64,000 nt of DNA from Sorghum bicolor (GCF_000003195.3 NC_012877.2:14687344-14751343); one strand, 5' to 3'; shown: positions 42,580 through 54,110, counted from the stretch's first letter. Numbers and translations are program-made. Notes: a model not told the origin generated them from the sequence alone.

Positions 42580-43764
42580 TTAAGAAGGTGAAACAGAAGG
42601 ATCTGTTGGAGTACGATGGGTCCAAATCATAGGACTGATTCCAGTAAGATCTTGGAGTGAGTAGCTGAAAACTGAGTGATGTTTCTCAAGAATGGTCATC
42701 AATCGCAGAGTTTGCTCCTGAGTGAGTTTATTACTAATGATCATAGGAAACTCTGGATTATTGTTTAGGAAAGCATAGGTAAGACCGGGTGGTAAAGTTT
42801 TAAGCTCTATGGGAGGTCTAGGTGTTTCAGCAAACTCATCTAAGGGTTCAGGTTCAGAAGGTTCGGCTTCTTCTTCTATGAAGAAAGGAGTTTCGTCTTC
42901 TAAGTCTGGTTCTTCTAAAAGTTCAAGAGATGCAGCCTTTACCTCCTCCATAGGATCAGGCAAAAGATATGACTCGGCCTTATTGTTTAAGGAGTGTGAA
43001 ATTATTATTGGGAATTTAAAAGTTTTTCCAAAAGAAATGTGTAGCTTTCCAGTATGACCTTCATAAAGGAGTCTTCTAAAAGGTTGTCCTATCAACAGGT
43101 CGAAGTCCCATGTATTAAAGATATAGAAGTTCAAATGAACCATGGAGCCTTCTACCGTAAGAGGTAGGACATTAATAATTCCAAGACTGGGGACTAATCG
43201 TCCCGAAGATTCCTTTATGACCTTTGTTGTGGGGGTTAAGACAAGATTTTTAAATAGTTTAAGTGCAAAAGATTCAGACATTATGTTGATCCCCACAACA
43301 GGATTATAAAGAGCATTAAATCGATCAGAATTATAAGCACAGCATATAGTTATAGAGGGCGTGTCCAAACGGATCACATTAGAGGAAAGCTCCGATTCCT
43401 CCAACCACTCGCTACTCATGACTGAGATAAGCTCTCTTAATTGATATTCACTTGGCAAATAAATGCTAAACTGGCCGTTTTGGGGTTTGTCAATAGAATG
43501 GTAGTTTGAAATGTTTCCAAAATCGGCAAAAAGATCGGATTCTATATCCAGCATGAAGTCCGGTGGTGGAATTTCTTCCTTTTGTGGGTCAGAACATGGG
43601 ATAGCTAAAGTAGATGAAGAATTTGGCAGAGTGTCTACTTTGGCTTCGTAGGTTTTATCATGAAGAGTATTATCCGTCTCAGCTTCTAGGATTCTATCTA
43701 TGATCACTCTAGCTTCATCAGTAGGGATGCGAAAGAAAGAACCTCTAGACATTGTGTGTAGCAT
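42580..43764 (-). pseudogene. E3 gag C-terminus and degenerate protease-like domain
   Basis: The 394-codon frame holds the gag end (MSRGSFFRIPTDEARVIIDR), an acidic linker, FADFGNISNYHSI, then a protease-like fold: NALYNPVVGINIMSESFALK, SSGRLVPSLGIINVLPLTV, LNFYIFNTWDFDLLIGQPF. The catalytic D-x-G-A of related Athila proteases is N-P-V-V-G, as in E2. An acidic region and LPPGLTYAFLNNNPEFPMII link it to RT. Ends at TAA 42580. Confidence 0.82.
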
Positions 43765-44310
43765 TTGTTTGTGATTTTTCTGAAGACCTCGAAAAAAGTG
43801 AAATAAAAGAATAGGGTCTTCAAGATTAAGGTTTGGACCAGATTCTAAAAGATCAGAAAAACGTTTCTAGGATTTTCCCAAAGTTTCATTATCTTTTTGT
43901 TTAAAAGATAGGACTTCGAGTCTAAGGTCGCCGATACGGTCGAGGGAATAGAAATCTAGACAAAAGTTGGCTCATAAAACTCCCCATTCACCTCATTGTT
44001 GACTTACCTTCTGACTGTACCATTGTCTAGCTTCTCCCCTTAAGGAAAAAGGAAAAAGCTTCCAACGTAAAGGTTTATCAGAAATGCCTTCAATGCGAAG
44101 ACAATCACATGTTTGCTCAAAATCTCTAATATGAAGGTAAGGGTTTTTGTCTTCCTTTCCCGAAAAAGATAGGTTTTGAATCATAGCAATCAACCTAGAA
44201 CCTAACTTATACTGGGATGTTTGGATAGGCTGTGATGATTCCCATGGTAAAAGGTCAGTTACTGAAGGGATTGCAGATTCATGGATCGATTTAGAATTTT
44301 GGTTTTCCAT
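43765..44310 (-). pseudogene. E3 gag, N-terminal and capsid part
   Basis: ATG at 44310 (MENQNSKSIHESAIPS), then SRLIAMIQNLSFSGKEDKNP, HIRDFEQTCDCLRIEG and LRWKLFPFSLRGEARQWYSQ, the Athila capsid block. TGA at 43993 and again about 15 codons-of-sequence later (~43978), and TAG near 43866, break the frame without shifting it. The ~110 bp between PBS and ATG is leader. The longer upstream frame to 44505 runs into the LTR and is not the gene. Confidence 0.82.
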
Positions 44311-44418
44311 AAGGTAAGAGTAAAGAAAATAAATATAGAATATAAAAAATAAGAAAAGATAAAAGTACAGATACAAGCTAGTAGTAAGACTCAAGGTTAT
44401 CTCAGCAAACCGTCTTTC

Positions 44419-44436
44419 TCCCCGGCAACGGCGCCA
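44419..44436 (-). promoter_or_regulatory. Primer binding site of E3, tRNA-Asp type
   Basis: The minus strand reads TGGCGCCGTTGCCGGGGA, eight bases inside the 5' LTR. This 18-base sequence is the primer site usual in Athila/Tat elements (3' end of tRNA-Asp). Confidence 0.85.
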
Positions 44437-44444
44437 GAAATGCT

Positions 44445-45675
44445 TGTTGATATTTGGGAACGCAATAAGGAATTGATCCGCAAGCGCACGGATATCGGTG
44501 AGCACTTCACCCAGGATGTTATCCAGAGTATCGTATTTATATTTTTACCACTAGGAGAAAGAGTGCATCTGACTAGCCGGTCTATTACTACTAACCCTTT
44601 AGGCAACAAAGAATGTTTCTCGATGTGAGTGATAAATAGAGAAGACTACAATCGTAATCTCTTTCTAACCTTGGTAAGGATGATCTACTGCTCTATTGGG
44701 GAGGCTAACGGAATCTAGACACCACAAAGGATGTTCAACCCGCACCTATAAACCCTATCCTTCCTGCTAACGAGATATGGTCTGCAAAGGTAACTCGGAA
44801 ATGTCACGTTCCTCGCTACTACCACGATCTAGCTAGTCAGGGAATATCTATGAGTACCCCAGCCTAAACACCACGTTTACGCTAGCAATGATTACTCTAA
44901 ACTCTACGCAAAGAGATTAAAGTAAACTCATAAACCAAAAGAACAATAAAACAAGAACTTACTAGAATTTAGAAGTCGAAATACTGAAGAATCCTAGGAG
45001 CAAGCTTCGGGTTAGGAGAACTTGATCCCGCAGGTACAAGCTCAGAGTAGACACCGACAGGCCGGGCTTCCTCCGATCTACACCTCCACTCTATCTCTCT
45101 CAATCTAGTAGAAACTAGAAGATCTATTTCTACTTACATTGGTTGCTAAGCCTAAAAAGAAATTTTGTTTAGAGAAGAGGTTTTCCTTCGAGGGCACCCC
45201 TCAATCTCTATGATAACTTCTTGTCTCCTCCAGGGGCCAGGGGGTCTCCTTATATAGTCCTCCTCCTCTATGCATTTTTGGGTCGGTAGGCGATGTGGTA
45301 CTACGTTACCCTTGATCCTTTAGGTCGGTGGAACATCGTGTGCGAAGAGAGTCCTCATTGGCATCCAGAGGGGGGCGGGCGCCCAGGTCCTCAGGGCGGG
45401 CGCCCTGGGCCTGGCCCCTTTCGGCCTCTGCTTTCTTCCCGTGGCTTCTGGAGTCTTCTAGATGGTAGAAAATTGCACGGTGCGTTGATATCTCTATGTA
45501 ATCCCGACATGTGGGCCTTTCTTCCTTATTTCCTGATAACCCCCTGCAGAAACAGATAAACAACAAAACTCGTAGAATTCTGTCAGATCAAACCCTAATT
45601 CTAGGTGTTGGTTGCATATTTGTCCTTTCTTTTGTTTATTTGATAATTAAAATTGATACTTAAGAACCGTCAACA
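44445..45675 (-). mobile_element. E3 5' LTR
   Basis: 1231 bp, start TGTTGATATT, end GAACCGTCAACA. TATA at about 45250-45256 (minus). GC palindromes at 45373-45410. Confidence 0.93.
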
Positions 45676-46265
45676 CCCTCATCTGTGAGTTTGTGTGTGA
45701 ATGAGCCTCCTGAAGCAATGTCGAGGTGAGGAGCAGCTTCCTTGTTTAGACCACGATAAAAGTGGTAGTACAGTACATGGCTAGGCAGGGAAAGGTTTGG
45801 ACTGGAATTGGTAAGGCTTGTGAACCTAGCCCAAGCTGCTCCTAAAGTTTCCTTCTCTCTTTGTTTGAATGTAAGAAATTCGATTCTAAGGTCAGTGATT
45901 CAAAAAAGTGGGAAGAAAGCAAGACAAAAGTTGTCCTGAAGTTCATCCCAATTTCCATTAACGCCTCCTACAGAATGAGCATACCACTTTTTTGCTCTTC
46001 CCAAAAGGGAGAACAGAAATAATTTCCATTTAAGGGTTTCTTGTGTCATGTCAGAAATAGATCGACAAGAGCACAACTCCTCGAATTCTGTGAGGTGGGT
46101 GTATGGATCTTCATCTACTTGCCCAGAGAAGGGTTGCTCCTGAATCATGGCTATTAGATCAGGGCCGAGGTCGTAGCCATCTGTAAGAATTGGATGTGAT
46201 GATGGTGGTGGCTCTAATAACTCGCCCTTTGGAGAAAAGAATTTATAGATAGGAGTGAAATCCAT
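45676..46265 (-). pseudogene. E2 gag, N-terminal part
   Basis: ATG at 46265 (MDFTPIYKFFSPKGELLE), then LGPDLIAMIQEQPFSGQVDE, PYTHLTEFEELCSC and LKWKLFLFSLLGRAKKWYA, the capsid block parallel to E3. TGA at 45900-45902 interrupts it; the frame remains meaningful (ITDLRIEFLTFKQREKETLG) to the E3 insertion point. The phase fits the continuation at 36351. Confidence 0.82.
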
Positions 46266-46360
46266 GTGGTGTGGTGAAAATGGTAAGGTGAGTGTGGTAA
46301 AAAAAAGGAAAAGAAAAAGGATACACGGACGACTTGGTTCGAAACTAGCACAGCTACCAT

Positions 46361-46378
46361 TCCCCGGCAATGGCGCCA
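46361..46378 (-). promoter_or_regulatory. Primer binding site of E2, tRNA-Asp type with one mismatch
   Basis: The minus strand reads TGGCGCCATTGCCGGGGA, seven bases inside the 5' LTR. It differs from the E3 site at one base (G to A). Confidence 0.8.
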
Positions 46379-46385
46379 GAAAGCT

Positions 46386-47602
46386 TGTTGGGTATTTTAA
46401 ACGCAAACAGAAAAATCTGCAAGCGCACAGATACCGATGTAGCTTTCACCCGGGAGTATTCTAAAGTATCGATTTTCCACAGGGAATGTTAGTGTACTAA
46501 TTAAGATTCAAGATCGCCCAAGGATAACTATATAATTATTTTTGGTGGGAAGAGATGAAGTTTCCTAAGAGTTCTCTAATTTATCTAAGAATCAAGAATT
46601 ACTTCAAAGATTATTTATTTCGGGACATCAGAACACTAACCATAGAAAGAGATGAGAAGGGGGCTAGGAAGCTCTGACTACGGTCCTACAAACACTGATC
46701 CGAACGAGGTGGAATACATCGACCGTTAGGGCTGTCACTACCCTAGGGCTACCACAACAATTCGCAGGATTGGGTGCAATTCCAGGTAATTGCAAGACTA
46801 AACACCACGTCTAATCTATTAATTACTACTCTAGCGTTGCAAACACTAGAGCACTTGATGCAAGCGGGAATCCAATAAATAACTTGATTGTAAATAAAAG
46901 TAATTAAAGAACTCAGGAATTATGAATTGTACAACCTGCAGAACCATGAAGAAAGAACCAGTTGCTGCAAGAGTACAATGTTGAGGAAGATCAGACAGAT
47001 CCGGCTCCTCCTCCGCTCTCTTCTTTTCTCTCCCTATTTTCTAGATTACAACTAGAACTAACTAGAACTAGAACTATAGGAACTAGAACTAGAACTAGAT
47101 GAACTAGAGGGATCCTCTCTACTTGGATGAAGAATTGAAACCCTAGCTTTGATTCTGTAGAAGAGGTATGTTCTCCAGGGGCCAGGGGGTCTGCTTATAT
47201 AGTCCTTCCAAATGAATGCGAGTTGTCGGATCAACCCGACATTAATCGCACGGTTTTCCTTGATCCCTTAGGTCAGTGGAGCATGATCCGCAAAGTTGAC
47301 CCTGATTGGGCACTACAGGAGGGCGGGCGCCCTGGGCCAGGCCCCGTTCTACCTCCGCTTTGTTCGCGTGGCTTCTAGAGTCTTCTAGATGATAGAAAAT
47401 TGCGCGGCACTTTAATGTCTCTATGTAAACCCGATGTGTGGGCCTTTCCTCCGTATTTCCTGATAACCCCCTACAGAAATAGATACACACCAAAACTCGT
47501 GGAATTTTGTCAGATAAAACCCTAAGTCTGGGTGTTGGTTGCATTTGGATCATTTTCCATGATTAGTTGATGGTTAAATGTGAGCATTAAGGACCGTCAA
47601 CA
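46386..47602 (-). mobile_element. E2 5' LTR
   Basis: 1217 bp. TATA at 47195-47201 on the minus strand. It has an extra ~21 bp of AACTAG-type repeat (about 47055-47100) and lacks one GC palindrome unit compared with the 3' LTR, so the equal lengths are coincidental. Confidence 0.92.
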
Positions 47603-48737
47603 AGTACATAGCTAAAGTGAGAGGACAGCGAGAGAGTTTTTAAGGTTCCTAAATACTTCTCTATTACTAGGGTTCTATAATAACTAATTCATGGTAGGTA
47701 AAGCAATCATAAAATAACACTTCGAGACATCAGAGCACTTAGCCGTAGAGAGATAAGAAGGGGGCTAGGACGGTCTAATTACGGTCCTACAACACGAGTC
47801 CAAACGTGGTGGAATACGTCGGCCGTCAGGATTTTCACCGCCTGGGGCTACCACAACTATCCGTAGAACTGGGTGCAATCTTAGGTAATCTATAGTCTAG
47901 ACACCATGTCTCTACTATAAATTACTACTCTAGTCACAATTAATAACTAGAGCACCCGATGCGAGCAGAGATCCTATGCTAAAGTATAAATCCTATACTA
48001 ACCAATCAAATGTAATACATAAAAGTAAATAGAGAAGACAAAATATATTAAAGCATAAGTCTTACAAGAAAAGATACAAAGATATACCAGAACTATGATC
48101 ACTCCTCCGAAGACTCCTCCACAAGACTCCTCTAGAACCCGGGCGTAGCGCCGCTCTCCCTAACTCTCAACTAGAACTAATCTACTACATTAGAAAGTTT
48201 AGCCTTAATTCTCTAGAGGTGAGATGTCATCCATTCGAGGTACGCCTCTACATCTCCATAATGTGTTGCCCTTAGGGAGGGGGTCTGCCTCTTTATTTAT
48301 AGCCCAAAAAAGCCTCCCACCTCTTCTAGACAGGTGATGTGGGACTAATTCTTCCACCATTTGCTCTATTGGGCTATTATACATCAACTTTGGCCTTCCA
48401 ATCATCCCTCATGTGAGCCCACTCAAGAGAGCAACTTGGAGCGCCTCTCTTTCTCCTTTATTTGTAAAATTAATATCATTTGACTCTGGACTCCAAATAT
48501 AGCAAATGATATATCCTTTTCGATCATCTCGATGAGCCCATCACAATGGTGTAGTCCAAATCATCATTTGATGTACTTTTATTAAATGAAAAATTGCATA
48601 TTCCTACAAAACAAGTGAGAACACCAAAACTCGTGGACCTCGTTAGAATCAAACCCTACAGCTATGCTTTATGGTTGATATCATGTTATATTGAGCAATA
48701 GTTAATGGTATAAAATAGGCATTAAGGACTGCCAACA

Positions 48738-48752
48738 AGTTCCCCCAAGCTT
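48738..48752 (-). promoter_or_regulatory. Polypurine tract of E4
   Basis: The minus strand reads AAGCTTGGGGGAACT next to the LTR end at 48737. Confidence 0.7.
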
Positions 48753-51240
48753 ACCCTTTGCTAGTCCCTTAGCAAAGCCTAACTAGTAAACTTGGATCAA
48801 GAGTTGCTACAATGCTTTCACGCCTCAAAAGTACACACGTATTGAAGCAAGGACTCCCCTCCGGATTAGAGTGAACTATTCTGACTCAAGACTCACCCAT
48901 TTTACCTTTCACCATGGGGCTTATAACTATCACTTAGGCATTGGGTAGTTGAAAGACAGAACAGTTAAGTCGAGCACTATGCTACCCGCTCTTTGATCAA
49001 CTATTATTCCAGAGTTTTGCAAGATTTTCAAACACAACTTAGAGTTTTCTTGTATGACACTTTCAAGTCTCTCATATGTGGTATTTTTGGATCCTCTCTA
49101 AGCCAAGTGAGTATGCCTTCTCTCTCACCCTACTTCTAATTGGCTTATGTGGAGTTCATAGGTGGGAAAGACAATTCAAACCTACTTGCATGTATTGCAT
49201 AGTTAAACCATGGATCTAGAGAAACTAATTATACAATCAAGTGATATGTGCATGTGAGTGTAGTGAATGAAGTGAATGATAAGAATGAAAGTGGTAATGA
49301 GGCATGATAACTAATGGTGATTATCTTATTCTACAATTACTCCTTAGGGATAACATACTTCCCTAATCTGAGAACAGGGATTTGGTTGTCTTTCTTTTCT
49401 TTTGCATTGGCACTTTTGTCGTCTTTCTTTATTTTTCTCTATTTTGTTTCTTTTTTTAGGGATCAACCATCCCTTTTAATTCAATGATAACAGTAGGGAG
49501 TATCAATAGGGTAACTGGGGCTTTATTGGATAAGTAGAATAAGACATTGAATATTTTTGGGTGTCTTCTCCCAGTGTAGGAGTAGAACATTTTCTAAGTG
49601 GATGTGGAATGTGTGTGGGTGAATGAAGGAATGCGTACTCCTAGGGTAGGAACAGCATAGGTGTGTGTCTCCAGGATAGAAACAACACAGAGTGTAGTGC
49701 GTATATGTGGGTGGTACTTCCAGGAACAGAAGTAGCACATAGTGAATGCGGTGGATGAAAGTGGTTGCATACTGTTGAAGACAGAAGTAGCTAAGAACAA
49801 TAGATGGAGAGCACATAATATTGACTTTAACTGTATGACTAGTTCCATAGGGTATACACAACTTAACTACTCTCAATGCTTATAGGTTGAAATATAAGTG
49901 GAGGTTTTCCTAATCTAGTAAGCATGATTAATTGGCTGTGGTTGGAATTTTAAAACTCTCGTCATAAAGGAACTCATCATGTAGAAACTTTAAGATTTTT
50001 CAAAATAAAGTTCTCCAGAACTCTAGTATCTCTAGGAGCAAAACTGATAGCAGCTCAAAACCTTTCCATATCATATCCGTCAACTACCTAGACTTAGATC
50101 AAGCATTTGCTACCCAGAAGTTTCAGGCTCAGAGCAAATCTTAAGTCTAAACAGTTGTGCCTAAAACTCAAGAGAGTACAAGGTTAAAAACTAGGTACTT
50201 GCAAGGAATTACGGCAGAGCAACTATTCATCATCTCCATATAAGAGTTAATTCTAGAGGTTCATCTTAACAGATTCATTAGAAGGTCTCCTAGCAAGATT
50301 AATTATGAGAGATAAAACATTTATTGGGTTTCTAAGAGTATTCATCTTTTTATCTCATCATAACGCACTAGGAATAAATAGATAAGTGAGTAAGGGATAC
50401 TTAGCTCGGTGTGCGGGGGTTGCTCTCCCCCAAGCTAGATGTTGACATAGTCTATTGAGATTGCTGATGGGCAGTGAAGACATACTGATCCTCCTGGAGT
50501 ATCATAGGTACTTGCTGTCAGAAACAACACTTGCCTCGTGCGAACAGTACTCCGACAGGGCATAGGACGTCCTTCTGCCAATTAGTTCTTCTTGATCCTT
50601 TGAAGCCTGTGAAGCTCAAATAGACAACAAAGCTTGTGGAACTGATTAAGTGTTAGTAATAAACGTCTAAGCTTTGAGAGTCTAGAACTTTCTTATACCC
50701 ATTTATCTTTTAGCAGGATCAATATATTTTTTTATACTTTTCATATTTATAGTATGTAGACAAGAAAATAAATATGCTAGAACTTATTTTTGTGCCACCA
50801 CAGTAGATAAGTATGTATGCTGTTGCATCACATGTTAAATACATGGGGTTTAGTAGTTTTCTAAATGCAATGCAATGCATATTTATTTTCTTTTCTAATG
50901 CATAAACAATAAAGATGCAACTACTAATGCAGTTAAGAAAAATAAATATGCTTAAAGTGAAATGCAGATAAATACCAAGCTACCTCTTGGCGTGGCATTT
51001 GGTGATTTTAAGTCCTCCGAATAGGACCTCTGACCATGTTAATTGTTAGGTGCTTTATCTGGTCCCAAAGGTGGAGACCATGATAGTTGCACCTCTTGAG
51101 ATGGTGTCACTTAATGTTTATTGCTTCTCCAACGGTTTGGAGTCAAGCACTAGTTCAGGGAGCTAGCAACATCTTTGCTCAGTGTGCATGTTCATAGGTC
51201 TAGGATCTTCACTTGTAGGATTCTCGGGTTGTTGACTAAA
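48753..51240 (-). other. 3' interior of E4, noncoding
   Basis: Follows the block order of the E5 3' region: TAGTCCCTTAGCAAAGCC, AGTTGAAAGACAGAACAGTT, TGTGGTATTTTTGGATCCTC, TCAACTACCTAGACTTAGAT, CCCCCAAGCTAGATGTTGACA. From about 50735 it matches the post-protease segment of E5 (GTGCCACCACAGTAGATAAG, ACCAAGCTACCTCTTGG). No ORF-1-like gene is present, unlike E5. The 3' half of E4 seems to end near 51240, where plus-strand sequence of another element begins. Confidence 0.55.
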
Positions 51241-51242
51241 GT

Positions 51243-51640
51243 GTGAGAGGGACATGGATTGACTCATCTTTGCCAACCAAGAAAGGTGATCCAGGGAGGC
51301 TGGTTATTCCGATCTCCATTGGAAGTACAAACTTCGACGAGGCGATCTGTGACTTCGGTGCAAACGTCAACATCATGCCTAAGGTGATATTCAAAAAATT
51401 TTTCAATTATCCTTTATCACACACAACCATGTGTTTGCAAATTGCAGATCAGTCACTCTGCTACCCCATGATAATCTTGGAAGAGATCTGCGTATGAGTA
51501 GGCAACTCGTATGTACCTACAGACTTCACAGTAGTAAACACTGGTACTAATGAGAGGTCACCTATTATTGTGGGACGACTATTCTTGAACACTACTAGAG
51601 CCATTATCTATGCCAGCACAGCTGTTGATAGGAAATAAGA
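51243..51640 (+). pseudogene. Athila-like protease fragment, plus strand
   Basis: Reads KKGDPGRLVIPISIGSTNFD, then AICDFGANVNIMPKVIFKKF with an intact D-F-G-A active site, TTMCLQIADQSLCYPMIIL, a TGA at about 51495, VPTDFTVVNTG, SPIIVGRLFLNTTRAIIYAS and a stop near 51637. This is the retropepsin block of an Athila-like gag-pro in plus orientation. Both ends are lost: it starts at the junction with E4 and runs towards the LTR at about 51760. Confidence 0.7.
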
Positions 51641-51759
51641 CCAAGTTCTATATACTCAAAAGCCCGTCAATAGTCCTCGATTGAAGGAAGATAAGCATCA
51701 CATGAACATATTTATCACTAATAAAGTTCCACTTGTACTCTTAGCTTGTTCAATGCAGG

Positions 51760-53482
51760 GAAGAAGGAAATGAGCCCTGTGGGCCCCACAACCTAGGTCG
51801 ACCGACCGGGGTTTGGGCCCACCAGGGGCTCTCCTCCATGGCATGAGCCATGGCATACTCCAAGGAGTCAATCCCACCCCTTGGATCCAAGTGTGCTTGC
51901 CCTCAACGGTTCAAACACTTAGCACATGGATCCTTGGGCCCACATGGAAGCAAGCAAGAGTGCAACTAGATTCAACTTTGGACAACACTTCACATGACAA
52001 GTGGGGACACCACCAGGAGGCCAGTAGTGGGCCAGGGGCCCTAAAGGTCGGTCGGCCGACTGACCAATTGGGTGGTGCCACCTGGCCAAGCCTTCCACCA
52101 AACTAAGGACCTTCTAGAAGGTCAGTGGGACCCACTGTCAGCCAAAGGGCAGGTCGACCGACCTACAAGTGGGCCCCATCTGGAGTCGGTTCAGTCCCAC
52201 CGACCTTCCTCATGTGTGGCAATGCTTCAACCATCCATCTAAGGCGGTTGGGAGGTCGGTGCATCCAAGGGTAGAGAAGGAAGGAGCACGTGGATCGCTG
52301 ACGTGGCACCCCCTCTCTCACTCCTATATAAGTAGGGGCCCTCCATCTCCCATCTTCCATCTACAATTTCTTTTCCAAATCCCACTTGGGAGATCAAGTG
52401 TAGTGTAGTCTAGTCTAAAGTGGGAGTTAGAGTCGAGTCAAGCGAAGCTCGGGTCTCCGGAGCTGTCTTCTGGAGAGTCTGGTATAGCTCTTGTACCTTT
52501 TCTCTTTTATTACATTCTTTATATTAATATAGTCTTTCTTTACTTTACTAAGTATTTACTTCAAGTCTTTACTTTGAGAATTGCTTAGTGCATTACTATA
52601 CTTGTAGTAGTGTTGTGTCTTAGTCTTATTAGTGTAGTTCCCTTAGTTAGATTAGTGTCTTCAACACCTTGTGTGTGTTCCACTACCATTAGGGGCTTTG
52701 GCTATTTACGTGATAGTTGAAGTTATAAGACTAGTGTAAGCGAGGTGCTTAGGCTAGCGCTTATTAGTGGATGCCACTGTATCAAATGTGTTAGCGGGCA
52801 GCGACGAAGCGTGACAGGTCTCAGCTTCCCAGTAGGTTCTATTCCCATCGGGTACGGTCTGTAGGCGCCCATAAGACAAAGGTCCGCTTGGATAGGATTT
52901 TCGTCCCCCTATTGCAGTCGACTTCCCACCACATAAGACTGTTTGGATACTAGTCTAGTTGAGTCATTTACATTGATTAGGATTAGAACACAGAAGTATA
53001 GTTAGATACATAGGAGTCCTTACTCACTCGTTGTCCTCCGACCTAGCTATCTCACTACCAGTTATCTATACTTACCTTTATCTGACTTATCTATTATTCT
53101 ATCTTGCTATTCTTACCCCCCTTATTGGCACTAGTGAACTGAGATTGAGTAGACACAAACCACGGATATCCTTCCATATATTTACTAGAGAGTCTTAGTC
53201 CGCTTCCCGTGAGCGAACTATAAATTACGACACCGCGGATACTCACCATGGTTGAAGTGCTACAGCGGTACCTGTGCGCTTGTAGAGTTACCTTTGGTAC
53301 GTCTTGCGTCACCACTAGAGTTTAGCGTTGCTTAGCATTTCTAGAGCCATTGCTCAGGGTAGCCTGACACCCTATCCTAGTAACAGCTCAGGCATGCATT
53401 TAAGCAGTGCTGGTTAGGCGCCACCATTTCTAGATACTTGTCACATCTTACTCTAGTCGGTGTGCGTTAAGATTTGTCAACA
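51760..53482 (+). mobile_element. Athila-like LTR, plus strand, left end uncertain
   Basis: The right end is GATTTGTCAACA at 53482. The U5 side has CGGTACCTGTGCGCTTG, the complement of the GCAAGCGCAC block of the other Athila-like LTRs. A TATA box lies at 52324. U3 holds repeated GGTCGACCGACC-type palindromes (51793, 52050, 52152). No PBS follows 53482, so it is a 3' or solo LTR. The start could be anywhere from about 51640 to 51770; no TG terminus with a matching ACTAC duplication was found. Sequence to the right is a different gag-pro copy. Confidence 0.6.
52324..52332 (+). promoter_or_regulatory. TATA box of the plus-strand LTR
   Basis: CTATATAAG followed about 30 bp on by CCATCTCCCATCTTCCATC, a leader-like CT-rich block. 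Confidence 0.6.
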
Positions 53483-54110
53483 ACTACCAAGATCACTTTC
53501 AATATTAGGGCAATAGGGAAGCCTTTTCTTTCAAACACAGGACATTGTCATTCCCTATACAAAAGGAGACTATCGATGGTAGGAACAAGAGCAACACTCA
53601 GAACAAGACCAAGACCAAAAACAAGGGCAAACTGAAGGCCCAAAAGATGGACATAGCAAGGATGGTCACTATAGCCCACATGGAGTATGACCACCTGCTT
53701 AAGTCCCCACATCTAATCGAGAAGGACGACCTAGGTGTCTCGACTATCGTATGCTCCATCAAGAGATGTTACTTCTATAACACTATCTGTGACATCAGAT
53801 CGGGTGTCAACATAATGGCCAAGGTAACGTATGAATTTCAATATGATACTATGCCTATGGACCCCAACTATGAGCAGCTGCAGTTGGTGGACCAGTCCTT
53901 TCGCTTCATGGAAGCGATAGCCAAAGATGTCCCTGTCTAGATTGATGACCACTATGTCCCCACTGACTTACTAGTCATCGACATGGGAGAAGATAAATTT
54001 GATCCACCTATCATTCTAGGAAGACCATTTCTCAACTACCAAGGCCATCATATACATTGGAACAGGGGAGATCCATTTCCAATTCCCCACGAAAAAGGTA
54101 TGCCATCATT
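53483..54110 (+). pseudogene. Athila-like gag-pro fragment, plus strand
   Basis: From 53545 the frame gives a Lys/Asn-rich gag end (KSNTQNKTKTKNKGKLKAQK) and a protease region with YNTICDIRSGVNIMAKVTYE, DPNYEQLQLVDQSFRF, a TAG at 53938, VPTDLLVIDMG and PIILGRPFLNYQG. The catalytic Asp is kept but the following Gly is Arg. It is a different copy from 51243, only distantly similar. The fragment continues as noncoding sequence to 54707, where E9 is inserted. Confidence 0.7.

Larger units (their letters stand above)
36357..45675 (-). mobile_element. Complete Athila-like element E3 (9319 bp)
   Basis: Two 1231 bp LTRs (36357-37587, 44445-45675) lie in a perfect CCCTC duplication, inside the gag of E2. 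In minus-strand order: 5' LTR, tRNA-Asp-type PBS, gag (ATG 44310), degenerate protease, RT, RNase H, integrase (stop 39916), an LTR-like internal promoter (about 39600-39860), a third ORF (39533-38904), PPT and 3' LTR. gag to integrase is one frame without indels but with about six nonsense codons, largely TGG-to-TAG/TGA type. By eye the LTRs differ at about 30 sites (~2.4%). Confidence 0.94.
30053..47602 (-). mobile_element. Complete Athila-like element E2 with E3 nested inside
   Basis: LTRs of 1217 bp (30053-31269 and 46386-47602) are flanked by AGTAC. Without E3 the element is about 8.2 kb. In minus-strand order: 5' LTR, PBS, gag (46265), E3 insertion at 45676/36356, protease-like domain, RT, RNase H, integrase (to 32507), ~1.2 kb 3' noncoding, PPT, 3' LTR. 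The gag frame is in phase across E3 after removing one CCCTC. By eye the LTRs differ at roughly 4-5% in their first 500 bp, so E2 is older than E3 and much older than E1. Confidence 0.92.
29795..48737 (-). mobile_element. 3' LTR of Athila-like element E4, split by E2
   Basis: The LTR is 29795-30052 plus 47603-48737 (about 1.39 kb). It starts TGTTGGTATT and ends GGACTGCCAACA. The two halves join across one AGTAC copy. A polypurine tract follows at 48738, so it is a 3' LTR in minus orientation. The U5 side has GGCAAGCGCACAC and GGGAGTATTTCAGG, related to the other Athila-like LTRs here. It entered E5 inside gag; the left target base block is CTCAC (29790-29794), with no right copy seen. No GGGCGCCC palindrome was found, unlike E2, E3 and E5. 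Confidence 0.75.

Noticed and set aside
44311..44505. Extended N-terminus of E3 gag starting at 44505
   Set aside because: The extension crosses the primer binding site and enters the LTR; the ATG at 44310 matches the gag start seen in E2 at 46265.
51624..51640. TGTTGATAGG near 51624 as the start of the plus-strand LTR
   Set aside because: It lies within sequence that still reads as protease (IIYASTAVDRK), and no matching ACTAC duplication is next to it; the start is left open.
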